Below are positions 1 through 7,175 of a stretch of 64,000 bases of DNA, in pieces. The stretch spans positions 124,001 through 188,000 of the forward strand of contig NZ_CP031467.1 in the NCBI RefSeq assembly GCF_003368325.1. Reading direction: 5' to 3'. The translations under genes were made by a program, and so were the position numbers. The notes under the pieces are model-generated. The model saw only the letters and a program-made list of their open reading frames with translations. It was not told the origin of the DNA and made no database searches. Position 1 is the stretch's first letter. Each line of letters starts with the position of its first letter. Source of the DNA: Paraburkholderia caffeinilytica (GTDB lineage Bacteria; Pseudomonadota; Gammaproteobacteria; Burkholderiales; Burkholderiaceae).

Positions 1-1150
1 CGTCCGCGATGCGGTAGTTGAACTCGGTGACGCTGCGCGTGCCGACCAGTTCGCAGAAGCGGCGGAAACTGCCGCGCTCTTCCGGAATCGTCACGGCGAA
101 CACCGCTTCACGCGCTTCCCCGACTTCGGCGCGCTCCGCCACGAAACGCATGCGGTCGAAGTTCATGTTCGCGCCGGACGTGATCGCAATCAGCGTCTGG
201 TTCTCGATGCCTTCGCGCTCGGCATACTGTTTGGCGCCGGCCACGGCCAGCGCGCCCGCGGGTTCCAGCACGCTGCGGGTGTCCTGGAACACGTCCTTGA
301 TCGCGGCGCACAGCGCGTCGGTGTTCACGAGCAGCACGTCGTCGAGATATTCGCGGCACAGGCGGAAGGTTTCTTCGCCCACGAGCTTCACCGCGGTGCC
401 ATCCGAGAACAGCCCGACTTCGTTTAGCGTGACCCGTTCGCCTGCCTGTAAAGAAGCGGCCATCGCGCACGAGTCGTCGGTCTGTACGCCGATCACCCGG
501 ATCTCCGGGCGCACCGATTTCACGTACGCGGCCACGCCCGCGGCCAGACCGCCGCCGCCGATCGGCACGAAGATCGCGTGGATCGGCCCCTGGTGCTGGC
601 TGAGAATTTCCATCGCGACCGTGCCCTGGCCGGCGATCACGTACGGATCGTCGAACGGGTGCACGAACGTCAGGCCGCGCTCTTCCTGCAGCTTCACCGC
701 GTGCCCGTACGCATCGCTATAGGACTCGCCGAACTGCACGACTTCAACCGTCGCTCCGCCATGCGCGCGTACCGCATCGACCTTCACCTGCGGGGTCGTC
801 ACCGGCACCACGATGATCGCCTTCACGCCCATGCGGGCCGCCGACAGCGCCACACCCTGCGCATGATTGCCCGCCGACGCGGTAATCACGCCCCGCTCCA
901 GCGCATCCGCCGGAATATGCGCCATCTTGTTGTACGCGCCGCGCACCTTGAACGAGAACACCGGCTGGTTGTCCTCGCGCTTCAGATAAACCCGGTTGGA
1001 GAGCCGTGCCGACAGACTCGGCGCGCGTTCGAGTTCGGTCTCGCGGGCCACGTCGTAGACGCGTGCGGTCAGGGTTTTCTTCAGGTAGTCGTGGCGCAAA
1101 GCCACGCTGTCGGCGGCTTCCGCAACCTGATCGAGTTCGTGTAATAGCAA
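1..1150 (-). CDS. ilvA: Biosynthetic threonine ammonia-lyase (threonine deaminase), 3' end cut by window edge
   Basis: PLP enzyme that deaminates threonine to 2-oxobutyrate, the committed step of isoleucine synthesis. 383 codons are visible; the C-terminal regulatory (ACT-like) part continues beyond base 1. The catalytic domain is clear: the PLP lysine lies in FSFKVRGAYN (Lys68), followed by a SAGNHAQG loop. The start is TTG at 1148-1150, six bases downstream of a good AGGAG (bases 1157-1161, read on the minus strand); no in-frame ATG or GTG with a ribosome site fits the family N-terminus as well. The rare TTG start may keep expression low. Upstream is an Ile-rich leader peptide and terminator (see attenuator), so isoleucine control is likely both allosteric and transcriptional. 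Confidence 0.93.
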   Translation of the reverse strand, partial: MLLHELDQVAEAADSVALRHDYLKKTLTARVYDVARETELERAPSLSARLSNRVYLKREDNQPVFSFKVRGAYNKMAHIPADALERGVITASAGNHAQGVALSAARMGVKAIIVVPVTTPQVKVDAVRAHGGATVEVVQFGESYSDAYGHAVKLQEERGLTFVHPFDDPYVIAGQGTVAMEILSQHQGPIHAIFVPIGGGGLAAGVAAYVKSVRPEIRVIGVQTDDSCAMAASLQAGERVTLNEVGLFSDGTAVKLVGEETFRLCREYLDDVLLVNTDALCAAIKDVFQDTRSVLEPAGALAVAGAKQYAEREGIENQTLIAITSGANMNFDRMRFVAERAEVGEAREAVFAVTIPEERGSFRRFCELVGTRSVTEFNYRIAD

Positions 1151-1218
1151 GGCAAGCTCCTGTGCGGCAAGAACAAAACGTCAAAGAGATCACCAGGAGG
1201 CAGGCAGAAAGCGGACAT

Positions 1219-1249
1219 AAAAAAACCCGCCTCGTGGGGCGGGTTTTTT
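1219..1249 (-). terminator. Intrinsic terminator in the ilvA leader
   Basis: A 12-bp stem (AAAAAACCCGCC with its complement) around a 6-nt loop, with a run of T on the minus strand after the stem. It lies 69 bases upstream of the ilvA start and 211 bases downstream of the acvB stop, so it could also end acvB-mprF transcripts. The A run on the other side means it could act in both directions. Confidence 0.8.
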
Positions 1250-1296
1250 GTCACTGCGTACCAGACGCGCGCTAACCCACCATTCGATGAATGGTG
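1219..1296 (-). promoter_or_regulatory. Transcription attenuator of ilvA (mutually exclusive hairpins)
   Basis: Read on the minus strand: arm 1 CACCATT (1290-1296) pairs with arm 2 AATGGTG (1278-1284) across a 5-nt loop. GGTGGGTT (1274-1281) can instead pair over 8 bp, with one G-U, to arm 3 AACCCGCC (1238-1245). Arm 3 otherwise forms the 12-bp terminator with GGCGGGTT (1224-1231), followed by a U run. Stalling on the Ile codons would cover arm 1, free arm 2, form the antiterminator and let RNA polymerase enter ilvA. All elements are seen; function is inferred. Confidence 0.75.
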
Positions 1297-1334
1297 CTAA
1301 TAATCAGCGCAATACGGATGTCGAGGCAGTTCAT
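1272..1334 (-). CDS. Ile-rich leader peptide of ilvA (20 aa)
   Basis: Open frame ATG at 1334 to TAG at 1272. It encodes 20 residues, five of them isoleucine (codons 6, 8, 11, 12, 15) plus two Leu, one Val and one Thr. The Ile-Ile-Ser-Thr-Ile stretch (codons 11-15) overlaps the first arm of the protector hairpin, and the stop codon lies in the antiterminator arm, the arrangement of classical amino-acid attenuators. No strong Shine-Dalgarno precedes it; a TTGACA box upstream would place the transcript start almost at the ATG, so the peptide could be translated as a leaderless or near-leaderless message. It is not known to me as a described peptide. Confidence 0.7.
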   Translation of the reverse strand: MNCLDIRIALIISTIHRMVG

Positions 1335-1341
1335 GCGTTCG

Positions 1342-1370
1342 ATCTTCGTTGACTTGACGGGCTTTGTCAA
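1342..1370 (-). promoter_or_regulatory. Candidate sigma70 promoter for the ilvA leader
   Basis: Minus-strand TTGACA (1365-1370) is followed after 17 bases by GAAGAT (1342-1347). The -35 box is perfect but the -10 box matches only three of six positions. It ends 7 bases before the leader-peptide ATG. Confidence 0.35.
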
Positions 1371-1460
1371 TCCCTCTTGGTCGCATCCCTGTTCGTTTTG
1401 TCTGGCGTCGTCGCCTGCGGGCTGCATATCGCTCCCGGCGGTACGCTTCATGCGGATGCA

Positions 1461-2726
1461 CTAGTCGCGCACGCCGCTTTGCTTCCTGAAGGCATCCAGA
1501 ATGCGCCGCTCCAGCGCGTTATAGTCGCGGCCGAAGTGATGATCGCCCGACGTACGAATCACCTCGACGCCGGTTTTGGCCAGCGCCGGACACAAGGTGT
1601 CCTTCTCGTCTTCACCGTAGAAGCACTGCACGATCGCGGGCGGCACACGCGCGAATTCGGGCTGCACCTTCAAGGCCTTGTCGCTCGCCGGCATACCGAG
1701 CCAGCCGCCGACACGGATCTGGAAATCGGCGTCGGGCGCGAAGCCAAGCAGCGCAATCAGCGACACTTTCGCGCGCAGCGCCTCGGGCAGGCGGTTATAG
1801 GCGAACGGCATCACATCGGCGCCGAACGAATAGCCGACGAGCGCAATATGCTCCGCATGCCAGCGCGCCCCGTACGTCTGCATCACGCGCGCGAGATCGC
1901 GGCTCGTTTGCGCCGGCGTCTTTTCGCTCCAGAAATAGCGGAGACTGTCGATGCCGATCACGGAGACACCGTCTTTCTGCAAGGCGAGCGAGATGGTCTT
2001 GTCGAGGTCGCGCCAGCCGCCGTCGCCGGAAATCACGATTGCCATGAGACCGTTCGGATGCGCTGCGGGCAATTCGATCAGCGGCAGATCGGAGACGTCG
2101 TCATCGTTCGTCGACGCCGTCTGCAAATGCGGCGTCACCATCGCCACGAGCCGCGCGCGATCGCCGTTGCCGGGCGCCGCCTTTTCGACGAAACCCGGCA
2201 CCTTGTCGCGAATGATCGTCGGGTCCGGCGGGCACGGCTGGAAACGCGCATCCAGCGTGCGCTCGGCATCCACCGAGACCGCGCCGGCCACCGTATTCGA
2301 CGGCGCCTGTTCGAGCACCTGCATCGCCAGCGTCGCGCCCTGCCCCGTACCCGCGACGATCGGCGCGAAATAGCGGCTCGATTGCGATTGCCGTTCGAGT
2401 TGATGGCTCAAGGCTTCAGCGTCGCCCACCAGTTGATGGCAGGCTTCTTTTTTCGCGTCGAGATTGGCCGCATAGCGCGCCGTATCCACGCCGACGGTCA
2501 TCGCGCCGGCCTTGGCGAGCGCATCGGCGGTTTGCTGGTCGGCCGCGCTCCAGCCGGTGGCGGGCGAATAAAGCACCACGAAGCCGCGCAAGGGGCCGAC
2601 CGGCTGTGTCACCGTCACGTCGCCATAGCGGCCGCCGGACACGGTGGTGGTTGCGGCGAAGGCAGCCGCACTGCCAGCAACGAGGCCCGCCGCAACGGCG
2701 AGCCTGAAAAACGAATGCAATGTCAT
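1461..2726 (-). CDS. acvB: AcvB/VirJ-type periplasmic serine hydrolase (lysyl-phosphatidylglycerol hydrolase)
   Basis: 421 residues. A Sec signal peptide (residues 1-24, ending SAAAFA) sends it to the periplasm. The C-terminal half is a VirJ-type alpha/beta hydrolase with the nucleophile elbow GYSFG (Ser300), a preceding GDGGW motif (about 234) and a GDHHF segment near the end that supplies the histidine. In Agrobacterium, AcvB hydrolyses the lysyl-PG made by LpiA/MprF and supports virulence and acid tolerance. Here the ATG overlaps the mprF stop by four bases (ATGA), so synthesis and turnover of the lipid are translationally coupled. The N-terminal half (25-200) looks like a degenerate copy of the same fold. 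Confidence 0.85.
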   Translation of the reverse strand: MTLHSFFRLAVAAGLVAGSAAAFAATTTVSGGRYGDVTVTQPVGPLRGFVVLYSPATGWSAADQQTADALAKAGAMTVGVDTARYAANLDAKKEACHQLVGDAEALSHQLERQSQSSRYFAPIVAGTGQGATLAMQVLEQAPSNTVAGAVSVDAERTLDARFQPCPPDPTIIRDKVPGFVEKAAPGNGDRARLVAMVTPHLQTASTNDDDVSDLPLIELPAAHPNGLMAIVISGDGGWRDLDKTISLALQKDGVSVIGIDSLRYFWSEKTPAQTSRDLARVMQTYGARWHAEHIALVGYSFGADVMPFAYNRLPEALRAKVSLIALLGFAPDADFQIRVGGWLGMPASDKALKVQPEFARVPPAIVQCFYGEDEKDTLCPALAKTGVEVIRTSGDHHFGRDYNALERRILDAFRKQSGVRD

Positions 2727-5368
2727 GAACGCCGGCCTCCTGCCAGCAATGACAGGTCCGCGAGCGTGAAGAACACGCCCACCGAACCTGACGCCGCGAG
2801 ATAGCGCGGCTCCCAGCGCGGCTGGAACTTGCTCTTGAAAGCTCGCAGTCCGCGGAAGTTATAGAAGCGGCCGCCGAAGCGCCACACGATGCCCGCCAGC
2901 CGATGCCAGCGCGACGCGAGCGGTGTCGGCTGCATGCCGGAGAGCGGCGCGATGCCGAGACTGAGCGAGCGGAAACCCGCCTGCTTCAGATGCAGCGCCA
3001 ATTGAGTGAACAGATATTCCATCGCATACGGCGACGCGCTTTCCACGTGCCGCATCACGCCGACCGTCGCTTCGGTGTTCATATCGGTCGTCATGAAAGT
3101 CACAAAAGCAGCCGGCTCGCCGTTCTGGCGCACCAGCATGACGGATTGCGCGGCGAGGTATTCATCGGTAAACGCGGCCACCGAAAAACTCTTCTCACGC
3201 GCATCGCGGCTACCGAGCCAGCCGTCGGAAATCTCGCGCAGCGTCTCGAGCGACGCGGGCACATCGGCCTGATCGATCACTTCGACCGCAAAGCCGTCAC
3301 GTTCGCCACGCTTGAGCGCATAGCGAAGATGCGCGCGATGCGAGCCCTTCAGGTCGAAGTCGTCGAGCACCACGTGAGCTTCTTCGCCGAGCTTCATCAG
3401 CGTAAGGCCGGCGTCGAGATAGAGCGGCAAGGCATTGGCGCGCACCTGATAAAACGCCGCGCGGCCACCGTGCGCATGCGCGAGCGCGACGAACTTGCCA
3501 ATCAAGCCGGCCCACTCCTCGCGCGGCCCGACCGGATCGTGAAGCGCGGCCCACGTGCGGCCATTTTTCGCATACATCAGGAAAGCTTCGCGCGATTCGG
3601 AAAAGAGGAAACTCTTGTCGCCCATCAGCGCGAGGCCGGCGTCGCTGCGCTCCTGAGCGCGCACGATGCGCGCCGCGTCCTGCAGGTCTTGCGGAGCGGG
3701 CATGACGAAGCGGCCCGCCGCGGGGCGCAACAACTGCCAGAACGAGAACGTCGCGGCGAACAGACTGGCGGCAAGAGTCGCGCGCAGCGCGCGCGGTGCG
3801 CGTTCGTCGAAAGCGAATTGCCACCACAGGTCGCGCGTGTACGGCACGTCGCGGAAGGCAAACAGCATCACCCACACGGCGAGCGCGAGCACCATCGCCA
3901 CCGACACCAGCCAGCCCGCCGTAAAGCGCTCGGCGAACAGCGACGAATGACGGTTGAAACGGCGGCGCGTGGACAACAGCAGCGCGATCAGCATGCCGAG
4001 CACGCCGGCTTCCACGAAGGCAAGACCCTTGGTCAGCGAGAGCGCGAGACTCAGCACCGCCAGCAGCAAGGTCATCCACCACGCGGCATCCAGACGCCGC
4101 AGCAAACCACGCGCGACAAACAGCAGCAGCACACCCAGCACGCTGCACAGCATCTGCGAGCTTTCGAGCACCCACAGCGGCAGCACGTCGCGCAGAATCC
4201 GGATGCGCTGCCAGAACGCCGGGGTCGCGCTGGAAATCACCAGCATGCCGCCGACCACGAAAGTCACGAGGCTCAGAAACAGCGGCGCGAGCTTATACGC
4301 ATCTGCCGCGTGCCGCAGCGGCAAGCGGCTCTTCAGCGCACGGCCTTCGAAGCCGGCGAGCAGCCCCGCCGAGACGATCAGCGGAACACCGAAGTAAATC
4401 GCGCGATACGCAAGCAGCGCCGCGACCATCTGATGCGTTTGCACGCTGCCGTTCAACGTGAACACCATCGCGGCTTCAAACACGCCGACGCCGCCAGGCG
4501 TGTGGCCGATCATGCCGAGCAGCATCGCGGCGGCGTAGACGGTAATGAAGGTCACGAAGCTGACGTCCGCATGCGGCAGCAGCGCCCACAGCGCGAGGCC
4601 CGCGGCCACCACGTCGAGTACGGCGAGAGCCACCTGCGCGAGCAGGTCGCGGCGCGCCGGAATATCGAACGACAGCCACTGCCAGCGCGTACGGATCGAA
4701 CGCGTGTCGCGACGGCAAGCAGCAGCCGCGAGTCCGAGCACGACGAGCAGCAGCGCGCCGCTCCAGCGCAGCGTGAGCGGCGGGAGATGCAGCATCGTGG
4801 CGAGCGGATCGGCGAGGCACACCATGCCGAGCGCTGTCATCAGCACCAGCGCGAGCGCCAGCGATACGCTCGTGAACACGGTCATGCGGCCGATCTGTGC
4901 GGGCGTGACGTTCGACACGCCGTAGACGCGCACGCGCACGGCGCCGCCCGTCAACGCGCCGAAACCGGTCGCATTGCCGAGCGCGGAGCCCGCGGTCGCG
5001 CCGATCCACAGTGCCGCGCGTGGCACCGTGGCGCCCAGGTAGCGCAAGCCGACGGCGTCGCGGCCCACCAGTGCGATATAGCTGAGCGCGGTCGCGCCGA
5101 GCGCCGCGGCCCACTCGCCCGCCGTCAGATGGCGCAGCTGGCGCATGACCGAGCGATAGTCGACCGCTTGCGAGAGATGTTGCAAGACCGCCAGCAGCAG
5201 CCCGCAAATGACGAGTGCGAGCACGGGCGAGAGGATGCTCCGTTTGCCAAGCGTCTTCGATATACGGTCGAACATCGCGCCTGGCCGGTCGAATATGTTG
5301 TTATATCGGTGGAACATGGTCAATGCGGGCCTTGCATAGAGCTGTCGTGGCGACGGGTCGTCTGCCAC
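2723..5368 (-). CDS. mprF: Bifunctional lysylphosphatidylglycerol flippase/synthetase MprF
   Basis: 881 residues in the longest form (GTG start). About residues 45-520 form multiple membrane helices (the flippase half); the remainder, about 550-870, is the cytoplasmic GNAT-like DUF2156 domain that transfers lysine from Lys-tRNA to phosphatidylglycerol. Lysyl-PG lowers the negative charge of the membrane and protects from cationic peptides and acid. Alternative ATG starts lie at 5317 and 5275; none of the three has a strong ribosome site, and the 5275 start (MFDRISKTLG) would still keep all helices. First gene of a two-gene operon with acvB. Confidence 0.92.
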   Translation of the reverse strand: MADDPSPRQLYARPALTMFHRYNNIFDRPGAMFDRISKTLGKRSILSPVLALVICGLLLAVLQHLSQAVDYRSVMRQLRHLTAGEWAAALGATALSYIALVGRDAVGLRYLGATVPRAALWIGATAGSALGNATGFGALTGGAVRVRVYGVSNVTPAQIGRMTVFTSVSLALALVLMTALGMVCLADPLATMLHLPPLTLRWSGALLLVVLGLAAAACRRDTRSIRTRWQWLSFDIPARRDLLAQVALAVLDVVAAGLALWALLPHADVSFVTFITVYAAAMLLGMIGHTPGGVGVFEAAMVFTLNGSVQTHQMVAALLAYRAIYFGVPLIVSAGLLAGFEGRALKSRLPLRHAADAYKLAPLFLSLVTFVVGGMLVISSATPAFWQRIRILRDVLPLWVLESSQMLCSVLGVLLLFVARGLLRRLDAAWWMTLLLAVLSLALSLTKGLAFVEAGVLGMLIALLLSTRRRFNRHSSLFAERFTAGWLVSVAMVLALAVWVMLFAFRDVPYTRDLWWQFAFDERAPRALRATLAASLFAATFSFWQLLRPAAGRFVMPAPQDLQDAARIVRAQERSDAGLALMGDKSFLFSESREAFLMYAKNGRTWAALHDPVGPREEWAGLIGKFVALAHAHGGRAAFYQVRANALPLYLDAGLTLMKLGEEAHVVLDDFDLKGSHRAHLRYALKRGERDGFAVEVIDQADVPASLETLREISDGWLGSRDAREKSFSVAAFTDEYLAAQSVMLVRQNGEPAAFVTFMTTDMNTEATVGVMRHVESASPYAMEYLFTQLALHLKQAGFRSLSLGIAPLSGMQPTPLASRWHRLAGIVWRFGGRFYNFRGLRAFKSKFQPRWEPRYLAASGSVGVFFTLADLSLLAGGRRS

Positions 5369-5423
5369 GGCGTCGCCTGACTTCGGCGATTACAAATGGA
5401 TAACGGCAAAGTGTTGAAAAGGT

Positions 5424-5434
5424 TGACAGTGTCA
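5424..5434. promoter_or_regulatory. Palindrome upstream of mprF
   Basis: TGACAGTGTCA is a perfect 5+1+5 palindrome about 56 bases upstream of the mprF GTG, within a region (5421-5450) that repeats GTCAG/CTGAC half sites. The half sites resemble those of the marR-nodT-emrAB palindromes at 12-16 kb, but the spacing differs. A regulatory role is only suggested. Confidence 0.25.
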
Positions 5435-5512
5435 GCCAATGTCAGTCCATTCGTCGGGTTTTAACCTAGGCCGGTCATTGAAGCTGAACGCATTTCGCGG
5501 CGTGGCAGAGCA

Positions 5513-5668
5513 ATGCACGCCGATAAAACGGTCGATATTGCCGATTGGCTTGCCGCGCTGGTGAGGACCGCTGCGCTCGACAAGGGGCTGGATTTTAAAC
5601 GCTTATGGAAGATCGCGAGACGAAGATTCGAGGCGACGTCGAAATCATTCGATCGCGCACCGTTTTAA
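5513..5668 (+). CDS. Possible 51-aa hypothetical protein
   Basis: ATG at 5513 to TAA at 5668, 51 residues, beginning MHADKTVDIADWLAAL and ending in a basic stretch (KIARRRF). There is no convincing Shine-Dalgarno. It occupies the gap between the divergent mprF and the next small gene. Amino-acid composition is protein-like, but the coding status is uncertain. Nothing else is apparent between 5369 and 5777 apart from the mprF promoter region. Confidence 0.25.
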   Translation: MHADKTVDIADWLAALVRTAALDKGLDFKRLWKIARRRFEATSKSFDRAPF

Positions 5669-5777
5669 AGGCTGATTCGCTCCATCAAGATTTTCGCTTC
5701 GCCTGCCGTAATCGAGAACAAGAGCACGGCGCAATGTTGGGTTCCGCGGCGGAAATGACGGCAATTGAAGGAGAACG

Positions 5778-5912
5778 ATGATGGTGGATCAGGATTGGAT
5801 GATGGCCGGTGTGTATCTGGTCGGGTTGGTGTCGATCGCGCTTCTGATGAGCGCGCTGTCCGCTCGGGCAACCAAAGTGCGGCGCGCGGTGGCGTCGCGT
5901 ACCCGCGAGTAA
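5778..5912 (+). CDS. Small single-span membrane protein (44 aa)
   Basis: ATG at 5778 is preceded by GAAGGAG with 5-base spacing, one of the better ribosome sites in the window, and the frame ends at TAA 5910-5912. The product has an acidic N-terminus (MMVDQDWMM), one hydrophobic helix (about residues 10-27, GVYLVGLVSIALLMSALS) and a basic tail rich in Arg and Lys, predicting one membrane span with an outside N-terminus and cytoplasmic tail. No family is recognised. The good ribosome site and positive-inside tail support a real gene. Confidence 0.55.
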   Translation: MMVDQDWMMAGVYLVGLVSIALLMSALSARATKVRRAVASRTRE

Positions 5913-6083
5913 CGCACGGGCAATCCGGGCCCCACGGCGAGCGGCAGCGGCAGCAGCGACACCGGCACTGCGCATGCCGGCGATCCAGAGGCCGCCCTCC
6001 AGCGCCCTGAAGCGGTTTGATGCTTTAATCGATGCCGATGCATCGATTCCGAAGCATGCTTCCCTCAGGACAGGAGACACGGA

Positions 6084-6626
6084 TTGACGAAGGAAAATCA
6101 ACTCGAGCGCTGGCTCGCACGCGAGCAGGAAGTACTGGCGGCGCTCAACGCCGGCCCGGGGCCGGGTGTCGCGAGCCCCGAACAGGTGGCAGGCAAAACC
6201 GGCCTGGAAGTCATGCAGGCGATGATGAACGCGGCGCTGCCCTACGCCGAGATTGCCCGCACTCTGGATTTTACGATCGTCGAAGTCAGCGAAGGGCGCG
6301 CGGTATTTCAGGGCACCCCGCTCGTGCGGCATCTGAATCCGCTGGGCACCGTGCATGGCGGCTGGATCGCCACCTTGCTCGATTCCGCGCTAGGCTGCTC
6401 GGTGCACACGATGATGCCGCCGGGCCGTGGCTACACCACCGCCGAACTGGGCGTGAACTACGTGAAAGCGGTGACGCCGCGCGTGCAACGCGTGCGCGCC
6501 GAGGGCAAGGTGATTCATTGCGGACGTCAACTGGCGACGGCGGAAGCCCGCCTCGTCGGCCCTGACGGCACGCTCTACGCGCATGCCACGACAACCTGCC
6601 TGGTGTTCGAGATCCCGAGCCGCTAA
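6084..6626 (+). CDS. PaaI-family hotdog thioesterase
   Basis: 180 residues from a TTG start with CAGGAG seven bases upstream. The hotdog fold is shown by the segment HLNPLGTVHGGWIATLLDSA (about residues 77-96), where the HGG(W) turn and following acidic residue line the acyl-CoA pocket, and by the later YTTAELGVNYVKAV strand. Such proteins hydrolyse acyl- or aryl-CoA thioesters; PaaI removes dead-end phenylacetyl-CoA intermediates. An N-terminal extension of about 40 residues precedes the domain. No phenylacetate genes are nearby, so the substrate is open. Confidence 0.8.
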   Translation: MTKENQLERWLAREQEVLAALNAGPGPGVASPEQVAGKTGLEVMQAMMNAALPYAEIARTLDFTIVEVSEGRAVFQGTPLVRHLNPLGTVHGGWIATLLDSALGCSVHTMMPPGRGYTTAELGVNYVKAVTPRVQRVRAEGKVIHCGRQLATAEARLVGPDGTLYAHATTTCLVFEIPSR

Positions 6627-6787
6627 ACGATACGGTCAACACGGCCGGCTGCTCGCCGTGGCCGGTGACGCGGAGGCAATCCGGCTAGCCGAACGGGCGG
6701 CTCGGCGGCCGGCGCCGAACACGCGCTCGAGGCGCCTTGCCGTGCGGCGCCCCTACGACGGACACCGGCGCACGAACGAGAAAGCGC

Positions 6788-6940
6788 TTATTGCGGGCGA
6801 CGATGCGCTTCAGCGATCACAGCGCAGTTTTGCAGATGCAGGTTCAGTGCATGCAGAGCCAGTGCGCGGAGCTTGCCGAGCAGCGTGTTGCTGGAGGCAG
6901 TAGCAGTGCGGACGGCAGCGGCGTTGGTAGCGGTGTTCAT
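6788..6940 (-). CDS. Hypothetical 50-aa protein with strong promoter and ribosome site
   Basis: ATG at 6940, preceded by CAGGAG with good spacing, to TAA at 6788. The first 18 residues are Ala/Thr/Asn-rich; the rest (LLGKLRALALHALNLHLQNC onward) can form an amphipathic helix. A perfect TATAAT -10 box lies about 42 bases upstream. No family is recognised. The combination of promoter, inverted repeat in the 5' UTR and ribosome site argues for a real, well expressed small gene rather than a chance frame. Confidence 0.6.
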   Translation of the reverse strand: MNTATNAAAVRTATASSNTLLGKLRALALHALNLHLQNCAVIAEAHRRPQ

Positions 6941-6951
6941 GACGGACTCCT

Positions 6952-7009
6952 GTATAGGGTTTATACCTAGGCAATAACCCGATTATAACCCTCTCGTGCC
7001 GCACCGCAA
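6952..7009 (-). promoter_or_regulatory. Sigma70 promoter and inverted repeat upstream of the 50-aa gene
   Basis: On the minus strand TTGCGG (7004-7009) is followed after 16 bases by a perfect TATAAT (6982-6987). Between the expected start of transcription and the ribosome site lies GTATA-N5-TATAC (6952-6966), an inverted repeat suited to a repressor. Confidence 0.6.
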
Positions 7010-7175
7010 CAAATATCAATAATGCCGCCGACGTGTTGTGCGACGGTCACATCCGCACGCTACGCAATCTCGGAAAGGGGCGGCATCAGACGGTGCTCAA
7101 TGAACCATCCGCACCGTACAGGTGCAATAATGCCCCCTTTGCCTGCGACCGTCCGCCGCAGATCGCCCGCCCCTC

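Noticed and set aside
1377..2804. 475-codon plus-strand frame antisense to acvB
   Set aside because: Same antisense composition, overlaps a well supported gene entirely, and has no ribosome site.
2903..5380. 825-codon open frame on the plus strand across mprF
   Set aside because: Arg/His/Gln-rich composition typical of the antisense frame of a GC-rich gene; no ribosome site and no family features. MprF on the other strand is certain.
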